DNA of 42,908 bases from JAEUMD01 sp964559355. Lineage in GTDB: Bacteria; Pseudomonadota; Alphaproteobacteria; Rhizobiales; Hyphomicrobiaceae. Position numbers and translations under genes: made by a program. Below the pieces are notes generated by a model that did not search any database, was not told the DNA's origin, and saw only the letters and a list, made by a program, of their open reading frames with translations. Each line of letters begins with the position of its first letter. Position 1 is the stretch's first letter. The stretch is from the NCBI GenBank assembly GCA_964559355.1, contig CAZLHQ010000009.1, forward strand, positions 1 through 42,908, read 5' to 3'. This document shows, piece by piece, positions 9,126 to 18,388 of this stretch.

Positions 9126-9625
9126 CCGATTGGCGTTTGGTGGTACTCCGCCAAGGCGCAGCGACCCACCTGGAGCGTTTGCCGACGATCCGGCGGCCAC
9201 TTCGTGACCACCGCCTCCCTCCCCTCGCACTCCGATCGCAATGCAAGCGGCCCGCTCATCCACGGGTGGTCCGCCTTGGGAACTGTTTGTCAAAGGCAGC
9301 GGCGCGCGTGCCGCCGAACCGAAAATGCGGGGACGGGGATAACTTTTCCGAATACGCCGTGCGTTACCGTTATTTACGCGCGCAAGTTGCAGATCAACAC
9401 CGCCCGGGCCACTGTCATGCTGTCATCCCCTTGTTCACAAGGATTAAACCGGGCAACTCCATAGGAACTTATCTACCTTAGATTGTGCTTAGCGGCAATT
9501 TATGATTGCATGTGCACACCGCACCCGCCGCCTCCCTTTGCCCAGTCACATCCGAAGTTCGCAGCCAACAGACTGCCTCCCCCGAACCCGAACCACACGC
9601 GCGGCCGATCTTCAGGAGACCCGAT
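9126..9625. other. Intergenic region upstream of the RTX-type gene
   Basis: About 500 bases between the extensin-like gene and the RTX gene. From about 9345 it is less GC-rich and probably carries the promoter of the RTX gene. The reading frame of that gene stays open back to 9506, but the ATG at 9626, preceded by AGGAG with a sensible spacing, is the better start. No other gene or site is recognisable. Confidence 0.5.
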
Positions 9626-12600
9626 ATGGCGAAAATCCGCATCGAACGCGTTCCCGTGAAAAAGTTCTTCCTCGGCTATCTGGGCTTCGACCATCTGCAG
9701 CTTGCTTTCGAGCCCGACAGCACGACCGGCGTCGCCGTGCCACAAGACGAGTGGTACGTGATGGAGGGCTTACGCGTACCGACGGCAGATGGTGTCAAAC
9801 TCGGCGTCCTGGGTGACAACGGCCGCACGCTGATGCGCATCGCCAACGGCGGCGTCACGGGTGATGCGCTTGTTGCCGAGATCGGCACGCCAGAGACACG
9901 CGGCAGCAACGTGCTCACCACGCAGAATGCCCAGGACACCTGGAACCGCATGGCGCTGCATGCCGCCAACGTCAACGACCAGATCTTCAATTACAACGCC
10001 TACGGCATGGCCTCGTCATTGACGCCAACCCTCAATTCGTCGAGCTTCATCGCTTCCGTGATCTACGCTGGCGGCTTCGACGTGGAGTCGAGCTTGCCGC
10101 ACAACCTGCGCTTTTCCCCCGGAGTGGAGACGCTGCTGGGAAGCCTGGGTGACGACCAGCTGCGAATCCAAAAGCAATTCACAGCGCTGTTCGGCGGCAT
10201 GGGCATCGACCTTCTGCAAGGCATGGACGACCCCTCGCGCATCGATCGCATGTATGGTGGCGGCGACGATGACTTGTTCAGCTGGTCGCAGGGCAAGAAC
10301 TACCTGCACGGCGGCGACAGCTCATGGTCCTACAAGGACGATGGAATCGACACGGTCAACTACAGCGGCGCCGGAACGGTTCACATCGATCTCAATCCCG
10401 CCTGGGTCGAGCATCTGGTGCCGCAGTACTTCGCCACATTCGACTCGGGCTCGGACTACCTCCTCTCGATCGAGCGGCTGGTCTGGAACAGCGATTCGAC
10501 CGACTCCATATCCGTTGGGCCGGGCCTCCAGCTGATCGAGAATTCCATATCCATCATCTTGGGCAGCGAAGGCGGGGAAGGCGAGGCGGCCGACCCGAAG
10601 GGCGACACGCTAGATCTGTCGGAAGTCTCGAGCGGCGTCATCGTCACGCAGACCACGCCAACGGCGCACTTCGTCACCGCGCCCGGTCAGGTCGGCGATG
10701 GCGGCATCTGGGTCGATTCCGCCGAGTGGCTGATCGCCAGCAGCTCCGATGACAGGATCTACGGCGGTTCCAGCCTCAAGGGCATCGAGGGCGGCGATGG
10801 CAACGACCTCATCGACACCCATTTGATCACGGCCGGCCAGGCAACGAGCCCCAAGGGCTATGACATCGAGATCCTCGGCGAGGAGGGTAACGACACGATC
10901 GTCACCAGCGCTGGCAGAACGCTCATCGACGCCGGCGCCGGTGCCGACCGTATCGTCGTTTCCAAGCTTTCCAGCAGCGATGGCACGGTGGAAATCGTCA
11001 TCGATAACGCCGATTCCAACGACACGCTGTTTGCCGCCTACAATCTCTTCAACGAATCGGGCGAGGGATATGAAGGATCCGACCTGATGGCCCTGGTCGG
11101 CGCCATGGGTACATACGACGAGCTGGTCAACGAAGGCTGGGAGCTCATCTATGAGAACCGGCTGGAAGACGACAAATGGAACAACGTCGATGAGATCGAC
11201 GGCGTTGTGCGTTTTGCAGGCTCTATTTCCTACCGCATGGACGGCGGCGATCTGCTCATCACCATGTGGGAGGGCGAAGGCGTCACCGAGACCATCGAAA
11301 TCGACGACGCGGGACACACTCAAACACGCAACACCTTGTACCTGATCGACGGCACCGAGACGGTCATTCGCGTCCTCGATTTCTCGGAAGGCGATCTCGG
11401 GCTGCAGTTCTTCGATCCAGGGACTGCCGATATCGTCACGATCGGCGGCGAGGATTTCTACAGCTATCCCAACTGGGATTCGGCCGTGCAGGCCATGAAC
11501 CCGGATATGCTGGACCCGTTCGAGGAAGCCCCCTCCGCGCCCACATCCGACCCCAACGACCCCGGCAACGCAACTCCCGCGCCCGCGCGCGAAAATGGCA
11601 CTGATGATGCGGATCTGATCGCGCTCAGTGGCCCTTCGCATGTTTCGGCGGGTGGCGGGGACGACCAGATCACGTCGCAAGGCCGCAACGACGACACCAT
11701 CGATGGCGGAACCGGGGCCGACCAGATGGCGGGCGCGGAAGGAAATGACCGATACTTCGTTGACGATGCCGGCGATGTCGTAATCGAACTTGCCGGTGCG
11801 GGGCAAGACACCATCATCTCCGAAATCGATTTCACGCTGAGCGATAACGTCGAGCATCTCACACTTGCCGATGGCGCCACGTCCGGCATCGGCAACGACA
11901 TCGACAACCGCATCATCGGCAACGCCGCCGACAACTCGCTGTTTGGCATGGACGGCAATGACATGCTCTACGGCGGTCTCGGCGACGATCTGCTGGCGGG
12001 CGGCAACGGCAGCGACTTCTACACCTACGTTCAGGGCGACGGCTTCGACAGCATCAGCGATGACGGCGCCGGCGCGGAAGATGTCGACACGCTCTATCTC
12101 TCCGGCGGCATCAATCCAGCGGACGTGAATGCCGTTCGACTGCAATCCAATCCGACCGATCTCGTCCTGCTGCTCGACGGTGGCGGCCGCATCACGCTGA
12201 CGAACCAGGGCGCCACAACCGGCGCCGGCATCGACGAGATCCGCTTCGATAACGTGGCCGTTTGGTCGAGCGCCGACATTGCAGCGTTGGCGGCAGCCGC
12301 TCCCATCGTCTCCGACGCGCAGCCCGAAGCCGTCAACGACAGCTTCGTCTACGGCGGCACCGACGACATACTGCTTTCCGAGCCACTGCTCGCCAACGAC
12401 AGCGATCCCTCGACAGGAGGTCCGCTCACTCTCGTCGGCGTCTCCGACGTCAGCGCCGGGGCGATCGCGCTCGATAGCAATGGCAACATCGCACTGTCAC
12501 TGCCGCCAGGCTACGAAGGCAAGGTCACGTTCCGTTACACCATTGCCAATGCCGACGGCGCCACCGCCAGCGCCACCGCTGAAGTGACCGTCGTCGCCAA

Positions 12601-14194
12601 CGCCGCGCCCATTGCAACGAGTGGTCTTCCCGATCAGTCGGCGATCATCGGAGAGGCCTGGTCGCTGGCGCTGCCCGCCGGATTTTTTACTGATGCCGAC
12701 AATGACAGCCTCAGCTATTTCGCAACGCTTTCGGATGGCTCGGATTTGCCGTCATGGCTCACGTTCGATGAAACGACGCTCACGTTGAGCGGCACGCCGC
12801 CAGCGGATCTCGTCACCCCTCTCGTCATCCGCATCGATGCCTACGACGGGTTCGTCACGGGCGCCGTCGAATTCACGCTCACCGCAACGCCCGCAACCGG
12901 CACCGATCCCGACCAGACAATCGCCAGCACTTCCGCAGATGAACAACTGATCGGCGGCAGCGGCAACGACACCTTCACCATCCTCGGCAACAACCAGGGC
13001 TTCGATACTTTCGCGGGCGGCGCCGGCACCGACACCATTCTCGGCAGCCAGTGGAACGACACCATCGGCCTCGCCAACGTCGCCGGCAATCTCTCCGGCA
13101 TCGAGGCGATCGACGGTGGCGCGGGCAATGACATCATCAAGCTCACAACAGGCAACGACGCGCTCGACCTTTCCGGCATCGCCGTTACTGGCATCGAGCT
13201 GATCGACGCCCAGGCCGGCAATGACACCGTGACCGGCTCCATCGGCAGCGATGTCATTCGCGGCAATGCCGGCGACGATCTCATGGATGGCGGCAACGGC
13301 AACGATACCTTCACCATCCTCGGCAATGCCGAAGGCTTCGACGTGTTCCTCGGCGGCGCAGGAACAGACACCATTCTCGGCAGCCAGTGGAACGACACCA
13401 TCGGCCTCGCCAACATCGCTGGCAATCTCACCGGCATCGAGGCGATAGACGGCGGCGCGGGGAACGACATCGTCAAGCTCACCGCCGGCAGCGATACGCT
13501 CGACCTTTCCGCCATCGCAGTCACTGGCATCGAGCTGATCGACGCCCAGGCCGGCAACGACACCGTGACCGGATCGGCCGGCAACGACGTCATTCGCGGC
13601 AATGCCGGCGACGATCTCCTCGATGGCGGCAACGGCAACGACACCTTCACCATCCTCGGCAATCCCGAGGGCTTCGACGATTTCCTGGGAGGCGCCGGCA
13701 CCGATACCATTCTCGGCAGCCAGTGGAACGACACCATCGGCCTCGCCAACATCGCCGGCAATCTCTCCGGCATCGAGGTGATCGACGGCGGCGCGGGGCA
13801 TGACATCATCCGGCTCACATCGGGCAACGACACGCTCGACCTTTCCGGCATCGCCGTTACCAGCATCGAGCAGATCGAGGGCCGCGAAGGCAACGACACC
13901 ATCATATCCGGCACTGCCAACGACTTCATCCTCGGCGGCAGCGGAGCCGATACATTCGTATTCATGCCGGGCTCGGGCCATGACGTCATTCTCGACTTCC
14001 AGATCGGCACGCACGGCGCGCGCATCGATAGAATCGACGTCAGCAATCTGGGGTTCTCGAGTGCGTCCGAGGTGCTCGCCGCAGCGCAGGACATCGATGG
14101 CGACACCGTCATAACCCTTGCGTCCGATCAAACGCTGACCCTGCACGGCGTCGCCTCCAGCACGCTTGCAATAGATCATTTCCTGATCGCCTGA
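9626..14194 (+). CDS. Large RTX-type calcium-binding secreted protein with cadherin/Ig-like domains
   Basis: A 1522-residue acidic protein, probably exported by a type I secretion system. It has no N-terminal signal peptide and a C-terminus (GSGHDVILDFQIG...IDRIDVSNLGF) of the type that carries an uncleaved secretion signal. Residues 1-640 contain scattered glycine/aspartate repeats (MYGGGDDDLFSW, EGGDGNDLI) but no domain I can name. Residues about 657-830 hold haemolysin-type GGxGxD nonapeptides, about 903-990 a cadherin-like domain (VNDSFVYGG...LLANDSD) and about 992-1085 an Ig/CADG-type domain (DADNDSLSYF). Three 112-residue repeats fill 1110-1445. It may be an adhesin or surface-layer-like matrix protein. 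No type I ABC exporter genes lie in the window, so the exporter must be encoded elsewhere. Confidence 0.85.
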   Translation: MAKIRIERVPVKKFFLGYLGFDHLQLAFEPDSTTGVAVPQDEWYVMEGLRVPTADGVKLGVLGDNGRTLMRIANGGVTGDALVAEIGTPETRGSNVLTTQNAQDTWNRMALHAANVNDQIFNYNAYGMASSLTPTLNSSSFIASVIYAGGFDVESSLPHNLRFSPGVETLLGSLGDDQLRIQKQFTALFGGMGIDLLQGMDDPSRIDRMYGGGDDDLFSWSQGKNYLHGGDSSWSYKDDGIDTVNYSGAGTVHIDLNPAWVEHLVPQYFATFDSGSDYLLSIERLVWNSDSTDSISVGPGLQLIENSISIILGSEGGEGEAADPKGDTLDLSEVSSGVIVTQTTPTAHFVTAPGQVGDGGIWVDSAEWLIASSSDDRIYGGSSLKGIEGGDGNDLIDTHLITAGQATSPKGYDIEILGEEGNDTIVTSAGRTLIDAGAGADRIVVSKLSSSDGTVEIVIDNADSNDTLFAAYNLFNESGEGYEGSDLMALVGAMGTYDELVNEGWELIYENRLEDDKWNNVDEIDGVVRFAGSISYRMDGGDLLITMWEGEGVTETIEIDDAGHTQTRNTLYLIDGTETVIRVLDFSEGDLGLQFFDPGTADIVTIGGEDFYSYPNWDSAVQAMNPDMLDPFEEAPSAPTSDPNDPGNATPAPARENGTDDADLIALSGPSHVSAGGGDDQITSQGRNDDTIDGGTGADQMAGAEGNDRYFVDDAGDVVIELAGAGQDTIISEIDFTLSDNVEHLTLADGATSGIGNDIDNRIIGNAADNSLFGMDGNDMLYGGLGDDLLAGGNGSDFYTYVQGDGFDSISDDGAGAEDVDTLYLSGGINPADVNAVRLQSNPTDLVLLLDGGGRITLTNQGATTGAGIDEIRFDNVAVWSSADIAALAAAAPIVSDAQPEAVNDSFVYGGTDDILLSEPLLANDSDPSTGGPLTLVGVSDVSAGAIALDSNGNIALSLPPGYEGKVTFRYTIANADGATASATAEVTVVANAAPIATSGLPDQSAIIGEAWSLALPAGFFTDADNDSLSYFATLSDGSDLPSWLTFDETTLTLSGTPPADLVTPLVIRIDAYDGFVTGAVEFTLTATPATGTDPDQTIASTSADEQLIGGSGNDTFTILGNNQGFDTFAGGAGTDTILGSQWNDTIGLANVAGNLSGIEAIDGGAGNDIIKLTTGNDALDLSGIAVTGIELIDAQAGNDTVTGSIGSDVIRGNAGDDLMDGGNGNDTFTILGNAEGFDVFLGGAGTDTILGSQWNDTIGLANIAGNLTGIEAIDGGAGNDIVKLTAGSDTLDLSAIAVTGIELIDAQAGNDTVTGSAGNDVIRGNAGDDLLDGGNGNDTFTILGNPEGFDDFLGGAGTDTILGSQWNDTIGLANIAGNLSGIEVIDGGAGHDIIRLTSGNDTLDLSGIAVTSIEQIEGREGNDTIISGTANDFILGGSGADTFVFMPGSGHDVILDFQIGTHGARIDRIDVSNLGFSSASEVLAAAQDIDGDTVITLASDQTLTLHGVASSTLAIDHFLIA
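12953..13960 (+). repeat. Three tandem 336-bp in-frame repeats inside the RTX gene
   Basis: Units begin near 12953, 13289 and 13625, spaced exactly 336 bases (112 codons), each opening with GGxGNDTFTILGN. Much of the DNA is identical between units, including a stretch around GSQWNDTIGLAN that is unchanged in all three. The third unit diverges towards its end and is a few codons shorter. Such similarity at synonymous positions indicates recent duplication or ongoing recombination between units. Confidence 0.9.
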
Positions 14195-14239
14195 GGACGG
14201 GCATGATGCGCGCCATCTTGTGTCTTCAGGAACGTCTCT

Positions 14240-15202
14240 ATGGCGACGACAGGCCCCGCGAGCTCCAGATTGGCGCCAGGAGATCTGGTGCCGGCGCTGG
14301 CGTCTGCGTTGGTGATGGCGTGCGGCTTGGCGCTGACGCCGTCTGCCGTGGCCGCGCAAGAAGCATCAGCCGCCGCCGATTCGAGCTGCCCGCTGTCACA
14401 GCCGTCCACGCCGCGCGCCGTCGCAGGAGTCATCGATTCTGAAACGCTGCAGCTCGACGACGGCAGCCGCGTCCGCTTGATCGGCGCGCTAGGCCCCCAA
14501 GCAGCCGATATCGGCGAGCGCTCAGCCTCATGGCCGCCGCAAGTGGAGGCCCAGCGCGTACTGGCTTCACTGGCGCACGGACGCACGGTCACGCTGGCCT
14601 ATGCCGGCCGTAAGCTCGATCGTCATTCCCGGCATCTGGCGCATGTGTTCGTCGCGGGAGGCGAGGCCGGGCCCATCTGGCTGCAGGGCGCTATGCTCGA
14701 GGCGGGGCAGGCCCGCGCCTACGGCATCCCCGACAACTTCGCCTGCCTCGATGCCTTGCTTGCCGCTGAGCAACGTGCCAGACGGCAGCGCATCGGCATC
14801 TGGTCGAATGCCGCCTACGGTGTGCGCAGCGCGCGCCGCCCATTCGAGCTGATGCGGCTGGCCGGCACCTATCAGATTGTCGACGGGCGCGTGACCAAGG
14901 CCTCGCGCAGCAAAAGCGGACTGCTTTACCTCAATTTTGGCAATGACTGGCGGAGCGATTTTTCAATTCTCATTGCGTCGCCATTATTGCGCGGCGAGCC
15001 GGCGTGGACATCAAGCCTGCTCGACCTCACAGGCCGCCGCGTGCGCGTGCGTGGCTGGATTTCCCGCCGCAACGGTCCAATGATCGAGGTTGAGCACAAA
15101 AGCCAGATCGAGATCCTCGGACGCAACGCGAACCCGCACGCCGACGATGCCTTGGGCGAACCAGCCGGCGCGACGACGAATAATGAGGCGGCCGAACAGT
15201 AG
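14240..15202 (+). CDS. Thermonuclease-like (SNase fold) exported protein, catalytic residues altered
   Basis: A 320-residue protein with an N-terminal hydrophobic signal (about residues 15-40, ending AVAAQEA) and a staphylococcal-nuclease-like domain at about 60-190. Family features seen are VIDSETLQLDDG, VRLIGALGPQ (R79) and DRHSRHLAHVFV, followed by WLQGAMLEAGQARAYG. In active nucleases the second motif reads RLxGIDxPE; here the Asp is L84 and the Glu is Q87, so metal binding and the general base appear lost. The C-terminal third (about 200-320) has no family I recognise, though it contains an OB-like stretch (LLDLTGRRVRVRGWISRR). The start follows AGGAACG. It lies 45 bases after the RTX gene, so co-transcription is possible. 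Role unknown; nucleic acid or protein binding without cleavage is plausible. Confidence 0.75.
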   Translation: MATTGPASSRLAPGDLVPALASALVMACGLALTPSAVAAQEASAAADSSCPLSQPSTPRAVAGVIDSETLQLDDGSRVRLIGALGPQAADIGERSASWPPQVEAQRVLASLAHGRTVTLAYAGRKLDRHSRHLAHVFVAGGEAGPIWLQGAMLEAGQARAYGIPDNFACLDALLAAEQRARRQRIGIWSNAAYGVRSARRPFELMRLAGTYQIVDGRVTKASRSKSGLLYLNFGNDWRSDFSILIASPLLRGEPAWTSSLLDLTGRRVRVRGWISRRNGPMIEVEHKSQIEILGRNANPHADDALGEPAGATTNNEAAEQ

Positions 15203-15364
15203 TGGCTTAGTCCCGGACTTGACGGCGCGATCGACGCCGCACTCCTCTCACTTGAAAAATTGGCGGCCTTGATCGGGCCCGGAATGGCCAGCATCGGGCC
15301 CGAATGCTCTTGACGGAGTGCTCCGCGCGTGTCCCCGTTCGATCAGTGCAATGGAGGATCGCAA

Positions 15365-16093
15365 ATGGCCCGCGACACTGAAACGTCCGTACAAATTGGA
15401 ACCACCCCCGCGCCGGAACAGCTGGTGATCAAGGTGACGGCGGATGGACCGTATCAGGTCAAGGGTGCTCCACCCATCTATCAGGCCACGATCGAAATCA
15501 ACGAGAAGGGCACCTCGGTCGGCTATCTCAAGGGCCAGGAGTTCCCCTCCAATGCGACCGTGTATCTGTGCCGGTGCGGACGCAGCAAGAATGCGCCTTT
15601 CTGCGACGGCTCCCACAAGACGGCCGGCGTCGATCTTACGGAAACGGCGAGCTTCGAACCCTTGCTGGCCGGCTCCACCGAGGTGGACGGCCCGGTCATC
15701 GCGCTGACCGACAACGAGAAATACTGCGCCTTTGCGCGCTTCTGCGATCAAGGCCTGCGGATCTGGAACGAGGTCCAGCGACCCGGCGCATCGCATCAGG
15801 CCATGGCCACCAAGGAGGCGCATCAGTGTCCGTCCGGGCGCTTGCTGGTATGGGACAAGCAATCCCAACAACCCATCGAGCAAGCCGAAACGCCATCCAT
15901 TGGGTTGATCGAAGATCCCGCGCAAGAGTGCAGCGGCCCGTTGATGGTGCGTGGCGGCATTCGCGTCGAGAGCGCCAGCGGACGCTCCTACGAAGTGCGC
16001 AATCGTCAGACCCTGTGCCGCTGCGGGGAATCCTCCAACAAGCCGTTCTGTGACGGCACGCACGCGTCGATCAAATACCGCGATGGCATCTGA
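15365..16093 (+). CDS. Double CDGSH iron-sulfur protein with a middle Fer4_19-like domain
   Basis: A 242-residue soluble protein started at the ATG 7 bases behind GGAGG. It carries two CDGSH motifs that each bind a 2Fe-2S cluster through three cysteines and one histidine: C69, C71, C80, H84 (CRCGRSKNAPFCDGSH) and C218, C220, C229, H233 (CRCGESSNKPFCDGTH). Between them, a cysteine-containing region (KYCAFARFC...QCPSGRL) resembles the divergent Fer4_19 type. Multi-CDGSH proteins of this layout are found in many bacteria, and electron transfer or redox sensing is presumed. It stands alone, ahead of a repeat and the carD terminator, which faces it. Confidence 0.88.
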   Translation: MARDTETSVQIGTTPAPEQLVIKVTADGPYQVKGAPPIYQATIEINEKGTSVGYLKGQEFPSNATVYLCRCGRSKNAPFCDGSHKTAGVDLTETASFEPLLAGSTEVDGPVIALTDNEKYCAFARFCDQGLRIWNEVQRPGASHQAMATKEAHQCPSGRLLVWDKQSQQPIEQAETPSIGLIEDPAQECSGPLMVRGGIRVESASGRSYEVRNRQTLCRCGESSNKPFCDGTHASIKYRDGI

Positions 16094-16166
16094 ACGCGCC
16101 GACAAAGCCAGATTGAGCGCGTGTTAGTGCAGGTCCGATTTAGATTGAATCACGTCTGATCATTGT

Positions 16167-16250
16167 GACCTGCTCTATCTCGTTGTTTGAGAGACTGATT
16201 CACGCCTTCGATGGAAGCAGCTATGCGTCCATCTCAGTCGATCAGGCTCT
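16167..16250 (+). repeat. Dispersed intergenic repeat, copy 1
   Basis: This copy carries a GAGAGACTGATTCACGCC block, then CTTCGATG, then CATCTCAGTCGATCAGGCTC. The same blocks in the same order and spacing occur reversed at 27787-27870 and, more diverged, at 32172-32225. It lies between the CDGSH gene and the carD terminator. Confidence 0.75.
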
Positions 16251-16283
16251 AAACGAAAACGCCCGGAGCCACGGCTCCGGGCG
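16251..16283 (-). terminator. Rho-independent terminator of carD
   Basis: On the minus strand an almost perfect stem (CGCCCGGAG against CTCCGGGCG, extendable inside to GCC/GGC) is followed by TTTTCGTTT. It lies 40 bases beyond the carD stop codon. Confidence 0.88.
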
Positions 16284-16323
16284 CTTCTTGTCGTATCGTT
16301 GCTCGAGCAAACAGCTCGAAGCC

Positions 16324-17409
16324 TCAAGCGGCTTCGGCTTCCTCGGTCTCGGTTGCGGCGCGGCGACCCTTGGCGCTCTTCGACAGCACCTCGGTGATCT
16401 TCTGCACCGCGCCACGCTCGTCGAGCTTGTCGACGGCCGCGATCTCGCGCGCCATGCGATCGAGCGCATCCTCATAGAGCTGACGCTCGGAGTAGGACTG
16501 CTCGGGCTGTGCCTCCGAACGATAGAGGTCGCGAACCACCTCGGCGATCGAGATGAGGCTGCCGGAGTTGATCTTGGCGACGTACTCCTGCGCGCGGCGG
16601 CTCCACATCGTGCGCTTGACGCGGGCGCGCCCCTTCAAGGTCTCCATCGCCTTCTTTACGGTATCGCCTTCCGACAGCTTGCGCATGCCGACGCTCTCGA
16701 GCTTGCCGGTGGGCACGCGTAGCGTCAGCTTCTCCTTGTCGAAGGTGATGACGAACAGCTCGAGCGAATGCCCCGCGATCTCCTGCTCCTCGATGCCGAT
16801 GATGCGACCGACACCGTGCGCGGGATAGACCACGTGCTCGTTCATCTTGAAGCCGTGACGCTGACCGACGGCCTTCTTCTCCTGCGGCTTGGCTGCGACA
16901 GCAACCGGAGCAGAAATCTTCTCGGCGGCGGGCGATGCGACGGCAGCAGCCACCACGCGCTGCGGCTGTCCCTTGGTGGAAGCAGCCGAGCGTGCGCCAG
17001 CGGCGGCAGGCGCAACGGTCTTGGCCGCGACCTTGGCCGCGTCGGCGGGCTTGCCAGCTTTGGCAGCCGTCGCCTTGGGCGCGGCGGCGGGCGCCGCGGC
17101 AGCCTTGGCGGGAGACTTGGCGACAGGCGCAGCGGCAGCCTTTTTCTCAGGCGCCGGCTTGACGGCAGCCTTCACCGGCTTGGCAGCAGGCTTCGCAGCC
17201 GCGGCGGCCTGGGGCTTGGACGCCTTTTTGGCTTCCGGCTTCTTGGCTTCCGGCTTGTGGCTGGCTTTCGACGCTGCGGCTTTGGCAGGGACCGCCTTTT
17301 GAACGCTGGCCGGTTTCGACGTCTTGGGCGCTACCTTCTTGCCGGCACCTGCAGAGGTGGCCTTGGCGGCGGGGCGAACCTTCGACTGCGTCTTGTTCTT
17401 CTGGGCCAT
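16324..17409 (-). CDS. carD: CarD/CdnL-family transcription regulator with a histone-H1-like N-terminal tail
   Basis: A 361-residue protein. The C-terminal half (from about 183, HGFKMNEHVVYPAHGVGRI) is a standard CarD domain: the RNA-polymerase-interacting part with LELFVITFDKEKLTLRVP, then the helical DNA-contact part with MWSRRAQEY and LYRSE. CarD proteins bind the polymerase beta subunit and stabilise open promoter complexes. The first 182 residues are almost entirely alanine, lysine and proline, like bacterial histone-H1-like proteins, and are predicted to be disordered and to bind DNA non-specifically. Most alphaproteobacterial CarD proteins I recall are about 170-200 residues, so the tail doubles the length. 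The gene order helicase, S4, fdxA, carD is typical of the order. A strong terminator follows. Confidence 0.92.
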   Translation of the reverse strand: MAQKNKTQSKVRPAAKATSAGAGKKVAPKTSKPASVQKAVPAKAAASKASHKPEAKKPEAKKASKPQAAAAAKPAAKPVKAAVKPAPEKKAAAAPVAKSPAKAAAAPAAAPKATAAKAGKPADAAKVAAKTVAPAAAGARSAASTKGQPQRVVAAAVASPAAEKISAPVAVAAKPQEKKAVGQRHGFKMNEHVVYPAHGVGRIIGIEEQEIAGHSLELFVITFDKEKLTLRVPTGKLESVGMRKLSEGDTVKKAMETLKGRARVKRTMWSRRAQEYVAKINSGSLISIAEVVRDLYRSEAQPEQSYSERQLYEDALDRMAREIAAVDKLDERGAVQKITEVLSKSAKGRRAATETEEAEAA

Positions 17410-18015
17410 CGGCGTCTTCTCACTCTCTCACCAAACTGCCTGGATGCCGGCCTACCCGGCAGCTCAGGCATACTTTGAGGACCGGCAAACCAACCCAGTC
17501 CTGCGCCAGACCGTCAGCACTGCTGACAGCCCGGGATTCCGTAAGGCTGCGCCCGCCGCTTACCCACCTTGCGATGAGCATCGCGCCTGCGCGGCTGGTC
17601 ATGGCTAAACTGCTCAAGTCATCCAATACCGCCACGACCCGTGCAAAGGTGGTTGACGGCGGCAACCGATGCTGGTTGTATGGGTCTGCGGCTATCAAGC
17701 AACGCAAAGGTCCCCGTTTGTGTCAGCTACGCCACATTCGGTAAGACTGTAACACAATCTTCACGCAAAAAGAAGTGGTGACGCACCGCAGCGCGTTCAA
17801 CCGCTTAATTCTCTGGCGCAACTTTCGCGTCATTTCGCAACGCAGCAATTACTTTGCCAGCAAGTTAACCCTTGCTAATCCACGCATTTAGGCGCTTGCG
17901 CGGGCAATTCTTTCCCCATTGGGTATAAAATGTCGCACCCGGCGGAGGTCGAACCCCGCCAGTGCCCGAGAAAATTAAATTCCTGACATCTTCAGCAACG
18001 GCCCGTGTCGGGGCC
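17410..18015. other. Intergenic region between fdxA and carD (606 bp)
   Basis: This should contain the carD promoter and the end of the fdxA transcript. A hairpin on the minus strand at 17941-17960 (GGCGGGG against CTCCGCC) followed loosely by a short T-containing stretch may terminate fdxA, but it lies about 55 bases beyond the stop and its T-run is poor. A less GC-rich segment at 17745-17880 is free of convincing coding frames. No RNA gene is recognisable. Confidence 0.4.
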
Positions 18016-18354
18016 TCAATCGCCGGTGCCCGGCTTGTCGGAAAAATACTTCTCGAACTTGCCGTCGACGTCCTTGAAGGCATCGGCGTCCGGCAGAGCA
18101 TCCTTCTTGGCCGTGATATTGGGCCACTTCTCCGCATAGTCGCGGTTGACCTCAAGCCACTTCTCCAAGCCAGGCTCGGTATCGGGCTTGATTGCCTCGG
18201 CCGGACACTCAGGCTCACACACGCCGCAATCGATACATTCGTCGGGATGGATCACCAGCATGTTCTCGCCCTCGTAGAAGCAATCCACGGGGCAGACCTC
18301 CACGCAATCGGTGTACTTACACTTGATGCACTTGTCATTGACGATGTAGGTCAT
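18016..18354 (-). CDS. fdxA: Seven-iron ferredoxin FdxA (3Fe-4S + 4Fe-4S)
   Basis: A 112-residue ferredoxin. Cysteines C9, C17 and C50 match the 3Fe-4S ligands, and C21, C40, C43 and C46 the 4Fe-4S ligands, of the Azotobacter FdI type. The motifs are CIKCKYTDCVEVCPVDCF and CIDCGVCEPECP, including the extra C12 and C25 also found in that family. The acidic C-terminal part (about 58-112) is usual for the family. It carries electrons in the cytoplasm; its exact partner in this order is not settled. A good sigma-70-like promoter lies just upstream, so it is probably transcribed on its own. Confidence 0.95.
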   Translation of the reverse strand: MTYIVNDKCIKCKYTDCVEVCPVDCFYEGENMLVIHPDECIDCGVCEPECPAEAIKPDTEPGLEKWLEVNRDYAEKWPNITAKKDALPDADAFKDVDGKFEKYFSDKPGTGD

Positions 18355-18388
18355 CGGCTCATGTTCCGTTCGAATTCGGTGTGACGCC

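Noticed and set aside
12953..13960. Regular spacing of repeats, considered as a CRISPR-like array
   Set aside because: The unit is 336 bp, in frame and fully coding, with no short repeat/variable spacer structure.
10610..14359. Very long open frames on the minus strand opposite the RTX gene (over 500 codons each)
   Set aside because: They mirror the codon bias and repeats of the plus-strand gene, have no ribosome binding site or family resemblance, and the plus frame has clear RTX, cadherin and Ig domains.
17936..17965. tRNA T-arm-like sequence (GGTTCGACC within a GC stem) on the minus strand, suggesting a tmRNA or tRNA fragment
   Set aside because: No acceptor, D or anticodon arms can be paired around it, and no CCA end follows; it is better seen as a simple hairpin after fdxA.
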